NCBI GenBank assembly: GCA_004556655.1
Contig: SFGF01000003.1
Coordinates: 1 to 64,000 of the forward strand
Source of the DNA: Lachnospiraceae bacterium
GTDB lineage: Bacteria > Bacillota > Clostridia > Lachnospirales > Lachnospiraceae
DNA length: 64,000 nt
Direction of reading: 5' to 3'
Below the pieces are notes generated by a model that saw nothing but the letters and a program-made list of their open reading frames with translations, ran no database searches and was not told the origin of the DNA. Position 1 is the first letter of the stretch; each line of letters begins with the position of its first letter. The position numbers were made by a program, and so were the translations under genes. Positions 32,688 through 41,426 of this stretch are shown in pieces.

Positions 32688-34148
32688 ATGGGGATAAAAT
32701 TACCAAAGGGGAAAAAAGGTTTGGCACTGAAGATCGGTATTGGAGCAGGATGTCTGATTCTGGCAGCAGGTATCGGATACTATGGATGGCAAACCTATTA
32801 TTATAAGGATAAATTTTTTAAAGGAACTGTCATCAACCATATCCGATGTGAGGAATTGAGTGTGGATCAGGTGGAAGAACTGATCCGTGAGAAAGTAGAG
32901 GATTATAGTATCCAGATCGATTTTCGTGAGGGCGTAACGGAGGAAATCAGCGGGAATGATATAGATTATCAATATGTCAGTGATGGTTCCGTGGAAAAAC
33001 TAATGGAGGAACAAAATCCTCTTTTATGGATTACCGGTTATTTTTCGGAAAAGGAATATGAGATTCCTCATAATATTACGTTCGATGAGCAAAAACTGGA
33101 AAAGGAAATAGAAGGACTGGACAGTATGAAAGAGGATGCTCAGCTGGAGCCGGAAGATGCTTATGTAATCTTTGAGGATGAAAGCTTCGTGATCAAGGAG
33201 GAAGTATACGGCACGAAACTGAAAGAAGATGTACTGAAAAATGCGGTATCCGAAGCCGTTCAAAATAGTGAAACACAGGTATCGGCAGAAGAAAACGACG
33301 CTTATGTGATGCCGGAACTGACAAAAGAAAGTGAAGAAATTATTAAAGAGCAGGAGCAGCTGAATGAACTTGTAAAAGTAAGTGTGACCTACAAACTGCC
33401 GGATGGAAAAAAAGTGTTGAATGGTAATACGTTGCGCAAATGGCTGGATGTGGATGAAGATGGTAACTATTTCATAGATGAAGAAAAATTTGAGAAGAAG
33501 ATAAAGGAATATGTGGAAAAACTTGCCGAAGAAGTTGACACCGTGGGGAAAGAACGCCCGTTTCACACTACCTCCGGATTGGATGTCACGGTGAAGGGCG
33601 GAAGTTACGGATGGAAAATCAATCAGAAAAAAGAAATCAAAGCGCTGACGGAAAATATAAATAATCTGGAAATCGTGACCAGAAAACCCAAATATTCCAG
33701 TAAAGAACTTTATACGGAGAATAACGGTCTGGGAGATACTTACATAGAAGTAAATCTTACAGAACAGCATCTGTATTATTATCAAAAGGGAAAAGTTGTA
33801 ATGGATACGCCGATTGTATCAGGAAGAATGACCAGAGACCGTTTTACACCTCCGGGAGTGTATTTTCTGACCTATAAAACAACAGACCGAATTCTGAGGG
33901 GCGCTCCCGGACCGGATGGACAGCCAAGTTATGAGTCCCATGTAAATTTCTGGATGCCGTTCAACGGAGGAATCGGACTTCACGACGCAAGCTGGCGAAG
34001 CTCATACGGAGGAACTATTTATAAATACAATGGTTCCCATGGGTGCATTAACCTGCCATATTCAGCAGCAAAAGAAATATATGGTTTGATTGATAAAGAG
34101 ACACCGATCGTGTGCGTGTATAATGATGGATACAGTTTGATCGGATGA
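32688..34148 (+). CDS. L,D-transpeptidase (YkuD) with N-terminal membrane anchor
   Basis: 486 residues. An N-terminal membrane anchor (KIGIGAGCLILAAGIGYYGW, about 16-35) is followed by a long acidic extracellular region (50-340) with a peptidoglycan-binding-like fold, then the YkuD catalytic domain. The active site is HGCINLPYSAAKEIYG (Cys nucleophile near 456). It forms 3-3 peptidoglycan cross-links or attaches wall proteins outside the membrane. Ribosome site GGGAGAG. Stands alone with about 290 nt of structured non-coding DNA after it. Confidence 0.88.
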   Translation: MGIKLPKGKKGLALKIGIGAGCLILAAGIGYYGWQTYYYKDKFFKGTVINHIRCEELSVDQVEELIREKVEDYSIQIDFREGVTEEISGNDIDYQYVSDGSVEKLMEEQNPLLWITGYFSEKEYEIPHNITFDEQKLEKEIEGLDSMKEDAQLEPEDAYVIFEDESFVIKEEVYGTKLKEDVLKNAVSEAVQNSETQVSAEENDAYVMPELTKESEEIIKEQEQLNELVKVSVTYKLPDGKKVLNGNTLRKWLDVDEDGNYFIDEEKFEKKIKEYVEKLAEEVDTVGKERPFHTTSGLDVTVKGGSYGWKINQKKEIKALTENINNLEIVTRKPKYSSKELYTENNGLGDTYIEVNLTEQHLYYYQKGKVVMDTPIVSGRMTRDRFTPPGVYFLTYKTTDRILRGAPGPDGQPSYESHVNFWMPFNGGIGLHDASWRSSYGGTIYKYNGSHGCINLPYSAAKEIYGLIDKETPIVCVYNDGYSLIG

Positions 34149-34239
34149 TTACTTTTGATTCGTGTGAGACGTGCAGAAAATCATTCGTGGAGGCGTGTGG
34201 AGAAGAGTATATGCTGTGCCATTTTGTATCGTGTGAAAG

Positions 34240-34412
34240 CGCATGAAGATGAATCCCGTCTGTTTCAGAAGCATTGGGAAAAGCGAGCCTGAAGATCCAG
34301 CGCTTACGTAGACTTAGGCGCGACGGCTTTCCGGAGCGTCTGTAGTCGTAGTTGGCGCTTAGCTGAAGGGGAGCGGCCTGCTTCTGAAACAGACGGGGTT
34401 CATCTTCACATG
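34240..34412. repeat. large inverted-repeat element with structured core
   Basis: 28-nt arms at 34245-34272 and 34380-34407 match at 27 of 28 positions and pairing can extend outward by several bases. The about 107-nt core has further short complementary words (AGCGC / GCGCT, GACG / CGTC). It contains no open frame of note. It looks like a miniature mobile repeat or a structured RNA, between an L,D-transpeptidase gene and a convergent HAD gene, so it may also end both transcripts. Confidence 0.65.
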
Positions 34413-34439
34413 CTCTTCAAACAATATAAAATAAAATTT

Positions 34440-35057
34440 TTAGAAAATATTAAGAAGTTCTTTTGGCTGTTTGATGGTATAATCAGGTGAAGAAACGGTT
34501 CCGAATCCGTAAGATGCATATACAAAAGGTATTCCTGCTGTTTTGGTAGCTCGGTAATCGCCGTCGGTATCCCCCACATAGACTGGAGCTTTCAGTCGAT
34601 AATCGTGGATGATCTGAAGTATGTTTTCTGCTTTTGCGTTTCCGGTATCTCCCGGGCAGAGATGTCCCTCAAAGTATTGTTCCAGGTTGCTGGATTCCAG
34701 AAAAACTTCAATATAACCGGCCTGACAGTTGCTGACAATGAAAAGCCGATACTTTTTTGAGAGTTCTTTGAGAGTTTCTTCGAGTTCAGGATAGAGAGGA
34801 GCGCAGTGCATAAGCAGTGCCCGATGTTCTTCCTGACAACACTGATCAATAAGATATAATTGGCGTTCAGTTGAATAATCAGGGAAAATAACCTTTGCAA
34901 TGTCGGGAAGAAGGCGTCCGAACAGACCTTTCAGAGTTTTTTCGGTTATATGCAGATTAAGGTCGGTTTCTCGTCTGATGATGGTATTCCATGCCTCTGC
35001 ACAAATGGAAGTGGAATCCCAAAGTGTTCCGTCTACATCAAAAATGATACTGTCCAT
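34440..35057 (-). CDS. HAD-family hydrolase, phosphoglycolate phosphatase-like
   Basis: 205 residues. Motif I IIFDVDGTLWDS, motif II LFIVSNCQAGY, a motif III lysine region, and motif IV VYVGDTDGDYRATKTAGIPFVY. A cap domain lies between motifs I and II. Acts on a small phosphorylated metabolite, unknown here. Start ATG 35057 with AGGAGA upstream on the minus strand. Confidence 0.82.
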   Translation of the reverse strand: MDSIIFDVDGTLWDSTSICAEAWNTIIRRETDLNLHITEKTLKGLFGRLLPDIAKVIFPDYSTERQLYLIDQCCQEEHRALLMHCAPLYPELEETLKELSKKYRLFIVSNCQAGYIEVFLESSNLEQYFEGHLCPGDTGNAKAENILQIIHDYRLKAPVYVGDTDGDYRATKTAGIPFVYASYGFGTVSSPDYTIKQPKELLNIF

Positions 35058-35083
35058 AATAATCTCCTTTTAGGGTAGTGAGA

Positions 35084-35166
35084 GTGTCAAAGATTTTTGA
35101 ACTCATGTTTTGCGGGTTCCAAAGTCAGTCACATGTTTGTAAGCATGTCGTAACTGACCTTTTGAC
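35084..35166. repeat. hairpin repeat related to the one split by the IS
   Basis: Begins GTGTCAAAG (35084-35092) and ends CCTTTTGAC (35158-35166), with an internal hairpin GTCAGT-ACATG ... CATGT-ACTGAC (35124-35158). It shares AAGCATGTC and the TGTCAAA/TTTTGAC ends with the element at 42415-42485. It fills the 165-nt gap between the divergent HAD and sfsA genes. Confidence 0.45.
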
Positions 35167-35222
35167 CCTTGTCTCATATTGTATAAAGAAAACAGAAAAA
35201 ATGCAAGAGGACTGAAAGTAAA

Positions 35223-35918
35223 GTGAAATATCACAGGATAAAAGAAGGAAAGTTTATCAACCGGCCAAACCGGTTTATTGCAAATATAGAAATTGATGGG
35301 AAACAAGAAGTGTGTCATGTCAAGAACACAGGAAGATGCAGGGAGCTGTTGGTTCCCGGTGCGGCAGTACTGGTTGAAGAATCGGACAATCCATTGAGAA
35401 AGACAAGGTATGATCTTGTTCAGGTATATAAGGGAGATGTGTTGGTTAATATGGATTCCCAGATGCCGAACTATCTGGTAAAGGAATGGATTGAACACGA
35501 AAATGTTTTCCCGGGATTTAAAAAACTGCAGACCGAGAAAAAGTATGGGAATTCCAGATTTGATTTATATGTGGAATATCAGGAAAAAAAGGCATTTATC
35601 GAAGTTAAGGGAGTGACTCTGGAAATCAATGGAACGGCAAGATTTCCGGATGCACCGACAGAGAGAGGAATCAAGCATATCAGAGAACTGAGAAGCTGCA
35701 TAGAAGAAGGATATGAAGCCTGGATATTTTTTATTATCCAGATGGGAGGAGTAAATACGTTTGGCCCCAATTGGAAGACTCATCCGGAGTTCGGTCAGGA
35801 GTTGATACGAGCAAAGGAAGCCGGAGTACACGTACAGGCATGGGATTGTACGGTACATCCAGGTGAAATCTTTGTAAATTCTCAGATTCCCATAGATTTT
35901 TCGGTGGAGATGGAGTAG
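35223..35918 (+). CDS. sfsA: SfsA DNA/RNA nuclease-like protein
   Basis: 231 residues, full length for the family. NRFIANIEIDGKQEVCHVKNTGRCRELLVPGAAV is the SfsA N-terminal signature, and the C-terminal part has the nuclease-type SRFDLYVEYQEKKAFIEVKGVTLE (the D...E.K pattern of PD-(D/E)XK nucleases). First named as sugar fermentation stimulation protein; precise role unsettled. Begins with GTG 35223 after AGAGGA. Probably co-transcribed with mutY (1-nt gap). Confidence 0.92.
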   Translation: MKYHRIKEGKFINRPNRFIANIEIDGKQEVCHVKNTGRCRELLVPGAAVLVEESDNPLRKTRYDLVQVYKGDVLVNMDSQMPNYLVKEWIEHENVFPGFKKLQTEKKYGNSRFDLYVEYQEKKAFIEVKGVTLEINGTARFPDAPTERGIKHIRELRSCIEEGYEAWIFFIIQMGGVNTFGPNWKTHPEFGQELIRAKEAGVHVQAWDCTVHPGEIFVNSQIPIDFSVEME

Positions 35919-35919
35919 G

Positions 35920-36987
35920 ATGACAGAAGAAATTGTAAAACCACTGATGGAATGGTATGAAAATAATCATAGAATTCTTCCGTGGCGCGAATCGAAAAAT
36001 CCATATTATATCTGGATTTCAGAAATTATGCTGCAGCAGACACGGGTGGAAGCGGTCAAACCATATTTTGAAAGGTTTATCAGAACTTTGCCAACGGTGG
36101 AAGCGGTGGCAAAATGTCCGGAAGAACAACTATTGAAGCTGTGGGAAGGATTGGGATATTACAATCGGGTGAAGAATATACAAAAAGCAGCTGTCTCTAT
36201 TATGGAAAGATATGATGGTAAGCTTCCGGCTGATTATTATCAGTTGCTGGAGCTTCCCGGAATCGGCAGCTATACGGCAGGGGCGATAGCCTCCATAGCA
36301 TATGATATAGCGGTTCCTGCTGTGGATGGAAATGTTTTGAGAGTGATTTCCAGAATCACAGAGAATGATGAGGATATATTAAAACAATCAGTAAAGACCA
36401 GAGTGGAAAAAGAGCTGGGAAGGATTATGCCGACAGAGCAACCGGGAATTTTCAATCAGGCATTGATGGAATTGGGAGCATTGGTGTGCATACCCAATGG
36501 AATGGCAAAATGTGAAGTATGCCCTGTTACGAAACTTTGTAAAGCATACGCCCATGGGACAGTACCGCAGCTTCCGGTAAAGAAAAAATCAAAAGAGCGC
36601 CGGCTGGAGAAAAAAACAGTGCTTGTGATACGTGACGGGGATAAAGTTGCTATTCGGAAAAGACCTGCCAGAGGACTTTTGGCGGGCATGTATGAATTGC
36701 CTAACCTGGAAGGTCATCTTAATGAAGAGCAGATATTGGAATGGACAGAAAAATATCAGATTATGCCGCTGCAGGTACAAAGACTGGAAAATTCACGACA
36801 TATTTTTTCTCATGTGGAATGGGAGATGACAGGATATGTGATACGGGTGGCAGAACTGGATATAACGAAGAAGAAAGATTTGCTGTTTGTTGAGACAGCA
36901 GATGTGGAAAAACAATATCCGGTACCGGCAGCATTTCATGCATATGCCGCATATATGAACATGAAGCTGGGGCCGGAGAAAGGATAA
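35920..36987 (+). CDS. mutY: A/G-specific adenine glycosylase
   Basis: 355 residues. Helix-hairpin-helix and catalytic Asp in LPGIGSYTAGAIASIAYDIAVPAVDGNVLRV; [4Fe-4S] ligands CEVCPVTKLCKAYAHG; C-terminal MutT-like 8-oxoG recognition domain (about 225-350). The N-terminal ILPWRESKNPYYIWISEIMLQQTRV is the MutY signature. Removes adenine opposite 8-oxoguanine during base-excision repair. Confidence 0.95.
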   Translation: MTEEIVKPLMEWYENNHRILPWRESKNPYYIWISEIMLQQTRVEAVKPYFERFIRTLPTVEAVAKCPEEQLLKLWEGLGYYNRVKNIQKAAVSIMERYDGKLPADYYQLLELPGIGSYTAGAIASIAYDIAVPAVDGNVLRVISRITENDEDILKQSVKTRVEKELGRIMPTEQPGIFNQALMELGALVCIPNGMAKCEVCPVTKLCKAYAHGTVPQLPVKKKSKERRLEKKTVLVIRDGDKVAIRKRPARGLLAGMYELPNLEGHLNEEQILEWTEKYQIMPLQVQRLENSRHIFSHVEWEMTGYVIRVAELDITKKKDLLFVETADVEKQYPVPAAFHAYAAYMNMKLGPEKG

Positions 36988-37000
36988 AGGGATAACAGAA

Positions 37001-38017
37001 GTGAAAATATTAAGTATTGCAGTTCCCTGCTATAATTCGCAGGAGTATATGAGAAAATGTATTGATTCTCTGCTGGTGGGCGGAGATGAGGTGGAGATTA
37101 TTGTTGTGGATGATGGCTCAAAGGATGATACACTGAAGATTGCCAGAGAATATGAGGAGAAGTATCCGGGAATTGTCAAAGCAGTTCATCAGGAAAATAA
37201 AGGTCATGGAGGTGCTGTTAATACGGGTCTTGCCCATGCAGGCGGTCTGTATTTTAAAGTTGTGGACAGTGACGACTGGTTGAACGAAGAGGCCTACAGA
37301 AAAGTGTTGGATACTCTGAAACAGTGTATACGGGGACCGCAGACACTGGATCTGATGATCTGTAATTATGTGTATGAAAAGGTCGGAGCCAAACATAAAG
37401 CCGTAATGCGGTATCGGTCTTCTCTCCCGCAGGATAAAATATTTGGCTGGGATGAAACAAAACCTCTGGGACAGAGTCATTATATTTTGATGCATTCTAT
37501 GATATACAGGACGGAGCTTTTGCGGGAATGTGGACTTCAGCTTCCGGAGCATACATTTTATGTGGATAATCTGGTAGCATTTATACCGCTTCCTTATGTG
37601 AAGACTATGTATTATATGGATGTGAATCTGTATCGGTATTTTATCGGCAGGGATGATCAGTCTGTCAGTGAAAATGTGATGATCGGACGGATCGATCAGC
37701 AGATCAAGGTAAATAAGCTGATGATCGATCATATGGCGCAGCAGAAAAATCTGAATAAGAAACAGAGAGATTATATGCTGCATATGCTTATTATTATTAC
37801 GACTATATCCAGTATATTCCTTTTGCAGTCAAAAACAGATGAAAACTTTGAAAAGAAAAAGGAACTATGGAGATATATGAAGAATGCAGATCGAAAAGTA
37901 TATTACAGAGTACGCTTCAGTCTTCTTGGAAGGGTGTGTAATCTTCCGGGAAAAGGAGGAAGAAAGGCATCAGTAACCGGATACAAAGTGGTTCAGAAAA
38001 TATATGGTTTTAACTGA
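37001..38017 (+). CDS. family 2 glycosyltransferase
   Basis: 338 residues. GT-A fold: LSIAVPCYNSQEYMRKCIDSLL, EIIVVDDGSKDDTLKIA, NKGHGGAVNTGLAHAGGLYFKVVDSDDWLN (the DSDDW metal and nucleotide-sugar site). No clear membrane helices apart from a hydrophobic MLIIITTISSIFLLQ stretch near 260. Probably builds a surface polysaccharide; donor and acceptor unknown. Starts with GTG 37001. Confidence 0.87.
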   Translation: MKILSIAVPCYNSQEYMRKCIDSLLVGGDEVEIIVVDDGSKDDTLKIAREYEEKYPGIVKAVHQENKGHGGAVNTGLAHAGGLYFKVVDSDDWLNEEAYRKVLDTLKQCIRGPQTLDLMICNYVYEKVGAKHKAVMRYRSSLPQDKIFGWDETKPLGQSHYILMHSMIYRTELLRECGLQLPEHTFYVDNLVAFIPLPYVKTMYYMDVNLYRYFIGRDDQSVSENVMIGRIDQQIKVNKLMIDHMAQQKNLNKKQRDYMLHMLIIITTISSIFLLQSKTDENFEKKKELWRYMKNADRKVYYRVRFSLLGRVCNLPGKGGRKASVTGYKVVQKIYGFN

Positions 38018-38035
38018 TTCAAATGATTTTTACAT

Positions 38036-38073
38036 AAAAAATGTAAGGCTTTTTTCAGAGCCTTACATTTTTT
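38036..38073. terminator. bidirectional terminator between convergent genes
   Basis: AAAAATGTAAGGCT (38036-38050) pairs with AGCCTTACATTTTT (38059-38072), with A and T runs on each side, serving both the glycosyltransferase and the PAP2 gene. Confidence 0.88.
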
Positions 38074-38728
38074 AATATAAAGTTGAGTGACGACGTGCTG
38101 CTCGTTGGGATGATTTTGCATACACCCTGTAAATCACTATGTAGGAAGCAACAACAAAAGTGATACCGGTAGCGACATCACAGATGGAGTGCTGCTTTAA
38201 AAACATAGTAGACAGAACGATCAGAGTTGTAAGTATCAGGGAACCGTGACGAACCCATTTGTACCGCTGAAGCTGGTGACAGCTGTTGATTGCACAGTAA
38301 CATGCAATGGAATTATATACGTGGATGCTTGGCAGTACATTGGTTGGTGTATCAATCTTGTAAAGATATTTCACCAATGTGGTACAAAAATTATCCCTCG
38401 GAAATACGTGCGGTCGGATTGCAAGTCCGTTGGGATAAACATAGGATACAATCAGGAATAATGTCATTCCTAATCCCAGGTTTATGATCAGATTCCAGTA
38501 TTCCGTGTTACTGTCGTTGAAATACATAAAGAACAAAACGGTAGCTGCTATGTAAAAAAACCATAAGAAATATGGAATTATAAAATATTCACAGAAAGGT
38601 ATTTTGTTGTCCAGGCTGGAATTGATAATATGGTATCTGGTTGGTGTACGTTCGAGCCAGTGAAAGCATGCCAGATAGAAACAGCCATATAACACTACCG
38701 GGATAAGCCGTTTGCTTCTTTTTATCAT
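38072..38728 (-). CDS. PAP2-family membrane phosphatase
   Basis: 218 residues with about six membrane helices. PAP2 core motifs appear as LPSIHVYNSIACYCA (the SxxH-type motif) and FLKQHSICDVATGITFVVASYIV (the HxxxD motif). The RP motif is present as IRPHVFPRDN. Likely dephosphorylates a lipid such as undecaprenyl- or phosphatidyl-phosphate at the membrane surface. Start ATG 38728 with AAGGAGG upstream. A 16-bp palindrome (38745-38760) overlaps the upstream region. Confidence 0.8.
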   Translation of the reverse strand: MIKRSKRLIPVVLYGCFYLACFHWLERTPTRYHIINSSLDNKIPFCEYFIIPYFLWFFYIAATVLFFMYFNDSNTEYWNLIINLGLGMTLFLIVSYVYPNGLAIRPHVFPRDNFCTTLVKYLYKIDTPTNVLPSIHVYNSIACYCAINSCHQLQRYKWVRHGSLILTTLIVLSTMFLKQHSICDVATGITFVVASYIVIYRVYAKSSQRAARRHSTLY

Positions 38729-38744
38729 CAAGATACGCCTCCTT

Positions 38745-38760
38745 AACATAGGTCTATGTT
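38745..38760. promoter_or_regulatory. 16-bp palindrome, possible operator
   Basis: AACATAGGTCTATGTT has 7-bp perfect arms. It sits 17 nt upstream of the PAP2 start, near where a repressor would block transcription or translation. No matching regulator identified. Confidence 0.35.
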
Positions 38761-38825
38761 GTCAAATGGAATTATAGCACAACTATTATTGTAAATCAAA
38801 GAAATACCGCATTTCAAAGAGAAGT

Positions 38826-38849
38826 TTAAGAAATTTTACGATTTCTTAA
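38826..38849. repeat. 9-bp inverted repeat in the PAP2-XRE intergenic region
   Basis: TTAAGAAAT (38826-38834) and ATTTCTTAA (38841-38849) flank a 6-nt loop. It lies in the 300-nt AT-rich gap between divergent genes; no coding sequence seen there. Possible operator or small terminator. Confidence 0.35.
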
Positions 38850-39028
38850 GAAACCCCACCTTTTACTCTAAAATAAGTTGCAGTCTACTCTATACAGAGT
38901 TGGATTGGAAAGATTTTCCTATAAACTAAAAAGATAATTATCAACATAAAGATGAAACCACACATTACTGAAAATCCAAAGCAGATATCTGTGGATAGCA
39001 GATGATTGTGATCAGGGAGAAGCGTGAA

Positions 39029-39370
39029 ATGTACACAAGAGTAAAAGAATTGCGGGAACAAAAGAATATCAGTCAACTGACATTGGCGACCAGAATCGGA
39101 TGTTCACAGAATACAATCAGTAAGATTGAAAAAGGTGAATGCGAACCAAGAGCCAATGTCCTGGTTGAAATGTCAAAATATTTCGGTGTATCAGTAGATT
39201 ATATTCTGGGAATCAGTGATGTGAAGAATTATGCGGAAAGCAGTAAACGGTATGGAAAAGTGCAGAATATTGGCACCGAATATCAGGAAAAAATCAATCA
39301 GCTGAGTGATAAAAGCAAAAAAGTTGCTCAGAGTGTGGTAGACAGACTGGCGGAAATAGAAAGAATATAG
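39029..39370 (+). CDS. XRE-family helix-turn-helix regulator
   Basis: 113 residues. N-terminal HTH: RVKELREQKNISQLTLATRIGCSQNTISKIEKGECEPRANVLVEMSKYFGVSVDYILG (about 4-62), followed by a charged helical tail that may mediate dimer formation. Start ATG 39029 after GGGAGAAG. Not linked in an operon; the amylosucrase gene has its own promoter downstream. Confidence 0.85.
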   Translation: MYTRVKELREQKNISQLTLATRIGCSQNTISKIEKGECEPRANVLVEMSKYFGVSVDYILGISDVKNYAESSKRYGKVQNIGTEYQEKINQLSDKSKKVAQSVVDRLAEIERI

Positions 39371-39381
39371 AGGATTATATA

Positions 39382-39429
39382 TTGATTTTTTTAAGTGATG
39401 TGTTATAATTAATTTTGAAATCGATTACA
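39382..39429 (+). promoter_or_regulatory. promoter and LacI-type operator of the amylosucrase operon
   Basis: TTGATT (39382-39387), 16 nt, TATAAT (39404-39409), then TGAAATCGATTACA at 39416-39429. That word fits the LacI-family operator pattern TGnAAnCGnTTnCA exactly and lies at the expected transcription start, a classic repressor position. The downstream LacI gene is the natural candidate; CcpA could also bind. Confidence 0.75.
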
Positions 39430-39451
39430 AATATATTTTGAGGAGAAGGCA

Positions 39452-41425
39452 ATGAAAACAAGAAAGAAAAAAAGTCTTGAAAGAAAAAGAACAGTAGTAG
39501 TACAGAAAAAAGTGACGGAGGATAAGGAAACCACAGAAGTAAAAGAAATAAATAGTTCTGTAGAAAATGCCGGTAATGATGAATTTGAAGAGAAAGAGTT
39601 TCACCGTCGTCTGGCACGACATTATGATGAATTGAAATGGCTTTATTGTGAACTGTATCAGGGGCAGCAGTGGGCATTTGACAATCTTTGTCAGAATCTG
39701 AAAAATATATATAAGTATAGAAAAGAAGATTTAAAAGAACTTGACCGTAAAAGAGAAGCAGATCCGGAATGGTATAAGAAAAACGATGTCATCGGTATGA
39801 TGATGTATGTGGATGCATTTGCGGAGAATTTGAATGGTGTTCGGGAAAAACTTGATTATATTCAGGAATCAAATGTAAATTATCTCCATCTGATGCCGCT
39901 TCTGGAGTCACCGGAAGGAAGGAGCGACGGCGGGTATGCAGTTTCCAATTTCAGAAAAGTGCAGCCGGAACTGGGAACCATGGAAGATCTGGAGAGTCTT
40001 GCAGATGAATGCAGACAGCGGGGTATCAGTGTATGCCTGGATTTTGTTATGAATCATACATCTGAAGATCATGAGTGGGCGAGACGTGCAAGAGCCGGTG
40101 AGAGAGAATATATGGACCGATATTATTTTTATGACAATTACGACATTCCGGCACAGTTTGAAAGAACCGTTCCTCAGGTGTTTCCGACAACAGCACCGGG
40201 TAATTTTACCTGGCTTGAAGACATACACAAGTTTGTTATGACTACTTTCTATCCTTATCAGTGGGATCTGAATTACGCTAATCCGATCGTTCTGAATGAA
40301 ATGATTTATAATATGCTGAATCTGACGAATAAAGGTGTGAATGTGATTCGTATCGATGCAGTTCCTTATATCTGGAAACAGTTGGGAACCCAGTGTCGTA
40401 ATCTTCCGCAGGTGCATACCATTGTTCGCATGATGCGTATGATCTGTGAGATTGTATGTCCGAGCGTTATTCTCCTTGGAGAAGTGGTTATGGAACCGGA
40501 GAAAGTAGTTCCTTATTTTGGTACTGTTGAAAAACCGGAATGTCATATGCTATATAATGTAACTACCATGGCTACTACCTGGAATACTGTGGCTACCCAT
40601 GATGCCAGACTGCTTCGCCGTCAGATGGATATTATTAATAGACTTCCCAAAGATTATGTATTTCAGAATTATTTGCGCTGCCATGATGATATTGGATGGG
40701 GATTGGATTATGGTTGGCTGAGGCAGTTCGGCATTGATGAAGTTGCACACAAGCGTTTTCTGAGTGATTTCTTTACGGGACAGTTCCCGGGTTCTTTCGG
40801 ACGGGGAGAACTGTATAATGCAGATCCTGCATCCGGCGATGCGCGTCAGTGCGGAACGACTGCTTCCCTCTGCGGAATTGAGAAAGCAGCCTATGAAAAA
40901 GACGAGGAAGCTTTGAAAAAGGCGATTCGTTTTGACCTTACACTTCACACATATATGATGACACAGGCTGGTATTCCTGTGATCTACAGTGGAGATGAGA
41001 TCGGTCAGGAAAATGATTACGGATATCATATGGATCCGAAAAAATGCGAAGATTCTCGTTATATTCATAGAGGAAAGTTCCAGTGGGATAAAGCAGAACT
41101 TAGAAATCATGTGGGTACATTGCAGTATGAGATTTTTCAGGGACTTAAAAAGATAGAAACAATCCGTAAGAGCCATAAGGCATTTGATGCAGATGCCACC
41201 GTATGGACAATAGATACATGGGATGATGCGATTCTCGGTTTGATTAAAGCAAAGGGAGAAGAAAAACTGGTAGCTCTGTTTAATTTCAGTGCATACGACA
41301 AAGTCGCATGGATCAATGAAGATGACGGAATGTATGTGGATCTGCTGAGCGGTCGTGAGATGGAAGCACGCGGTGTGCAGCTTCCGGCATATGGATGTTA
41401 CTGGCTGATGAAAAAGGTGATATAG
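39452..41425 (+). CDS. amylosucrase-like GH13 enzyme
   Basis: 657 residues. Resembles Neisseria amylosucrase along its length: helical N-domain (RRLARHYDELKWLYCELYQ), barrel region DVIGMMMYVDAFAENLNGV and LHLMPLLESPEGRSDGGYAVS, catalytic Asp in VNVIRIDAVPYIWKQLG, acid-base Glu in VILLGEVVMEPEKV, transition-state Asp in YLRCHDDIGWGL. Family enzymes cleave sucrose and either transfer the glucose to glucan or release it. It has a basic, charged 45-residue N-terminal tail (MKTRKKKSLERKRT...) with no signal peptide, so the enzyme is cytoplasmic. Expressed with the LacI regulator 1 nt downstream. Confidence 0.85.
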   Translation: MKTRKKKSLERKRTVVVQKKVTEDKETTEVKEINSSVENAGNDEFEEKEFHRRLARHYDELKWLYCELYQGQQWAFDNLCQNLKNIYKYRKEDLKELDRKREADPEWYKKNDVIGMMMYVDAFAENLNGVREKLDYIQESNVNYLHLMPLLESPEGRSDGGYAVSNFRKVQPELGTMEDLESLADECRQRGISVCLDFVMNHTSEDHEWARRARAGEREYMDRYYFYDNYDIPAQFERTVPQVFPTTAPGNFTWLEDIHKFVMTTFYPYQWDLNYANPIVLNEMIYNMLNLTNKGVNVIRIDAVPYIWKQLGTQCRNLPQVHTIVRMMRMICEIVCPSVILLGEVVMEPEKVVPYFGTVEKPECHMLYNVTTMATTWNTVATHDARLLRRQMDIINRLPKDYVFQNYLRCHDDIGWGLDYGWLRQFGIDEVAHKRFLSDFFTGQFPGSFGRGELYNADPASGDARQCGTTASLCGIEKAAYEKDEEALKKAIRFDLTLHTYMMTQAGIPVIYSGDEIGQENDYGYHMDPKKCEDSRYIHRGKFQWDKAELRNHVGTLQYEIFQGLKKIETIRKSHKAFDADATVWTIDTWDDAILGLIKAKGEEKLVALFNFSAYDKVAWINEDDGMYVDLLSGREMEARGVQLPAYGCYWLMKKVI

Positions 41426-41426
41426 A

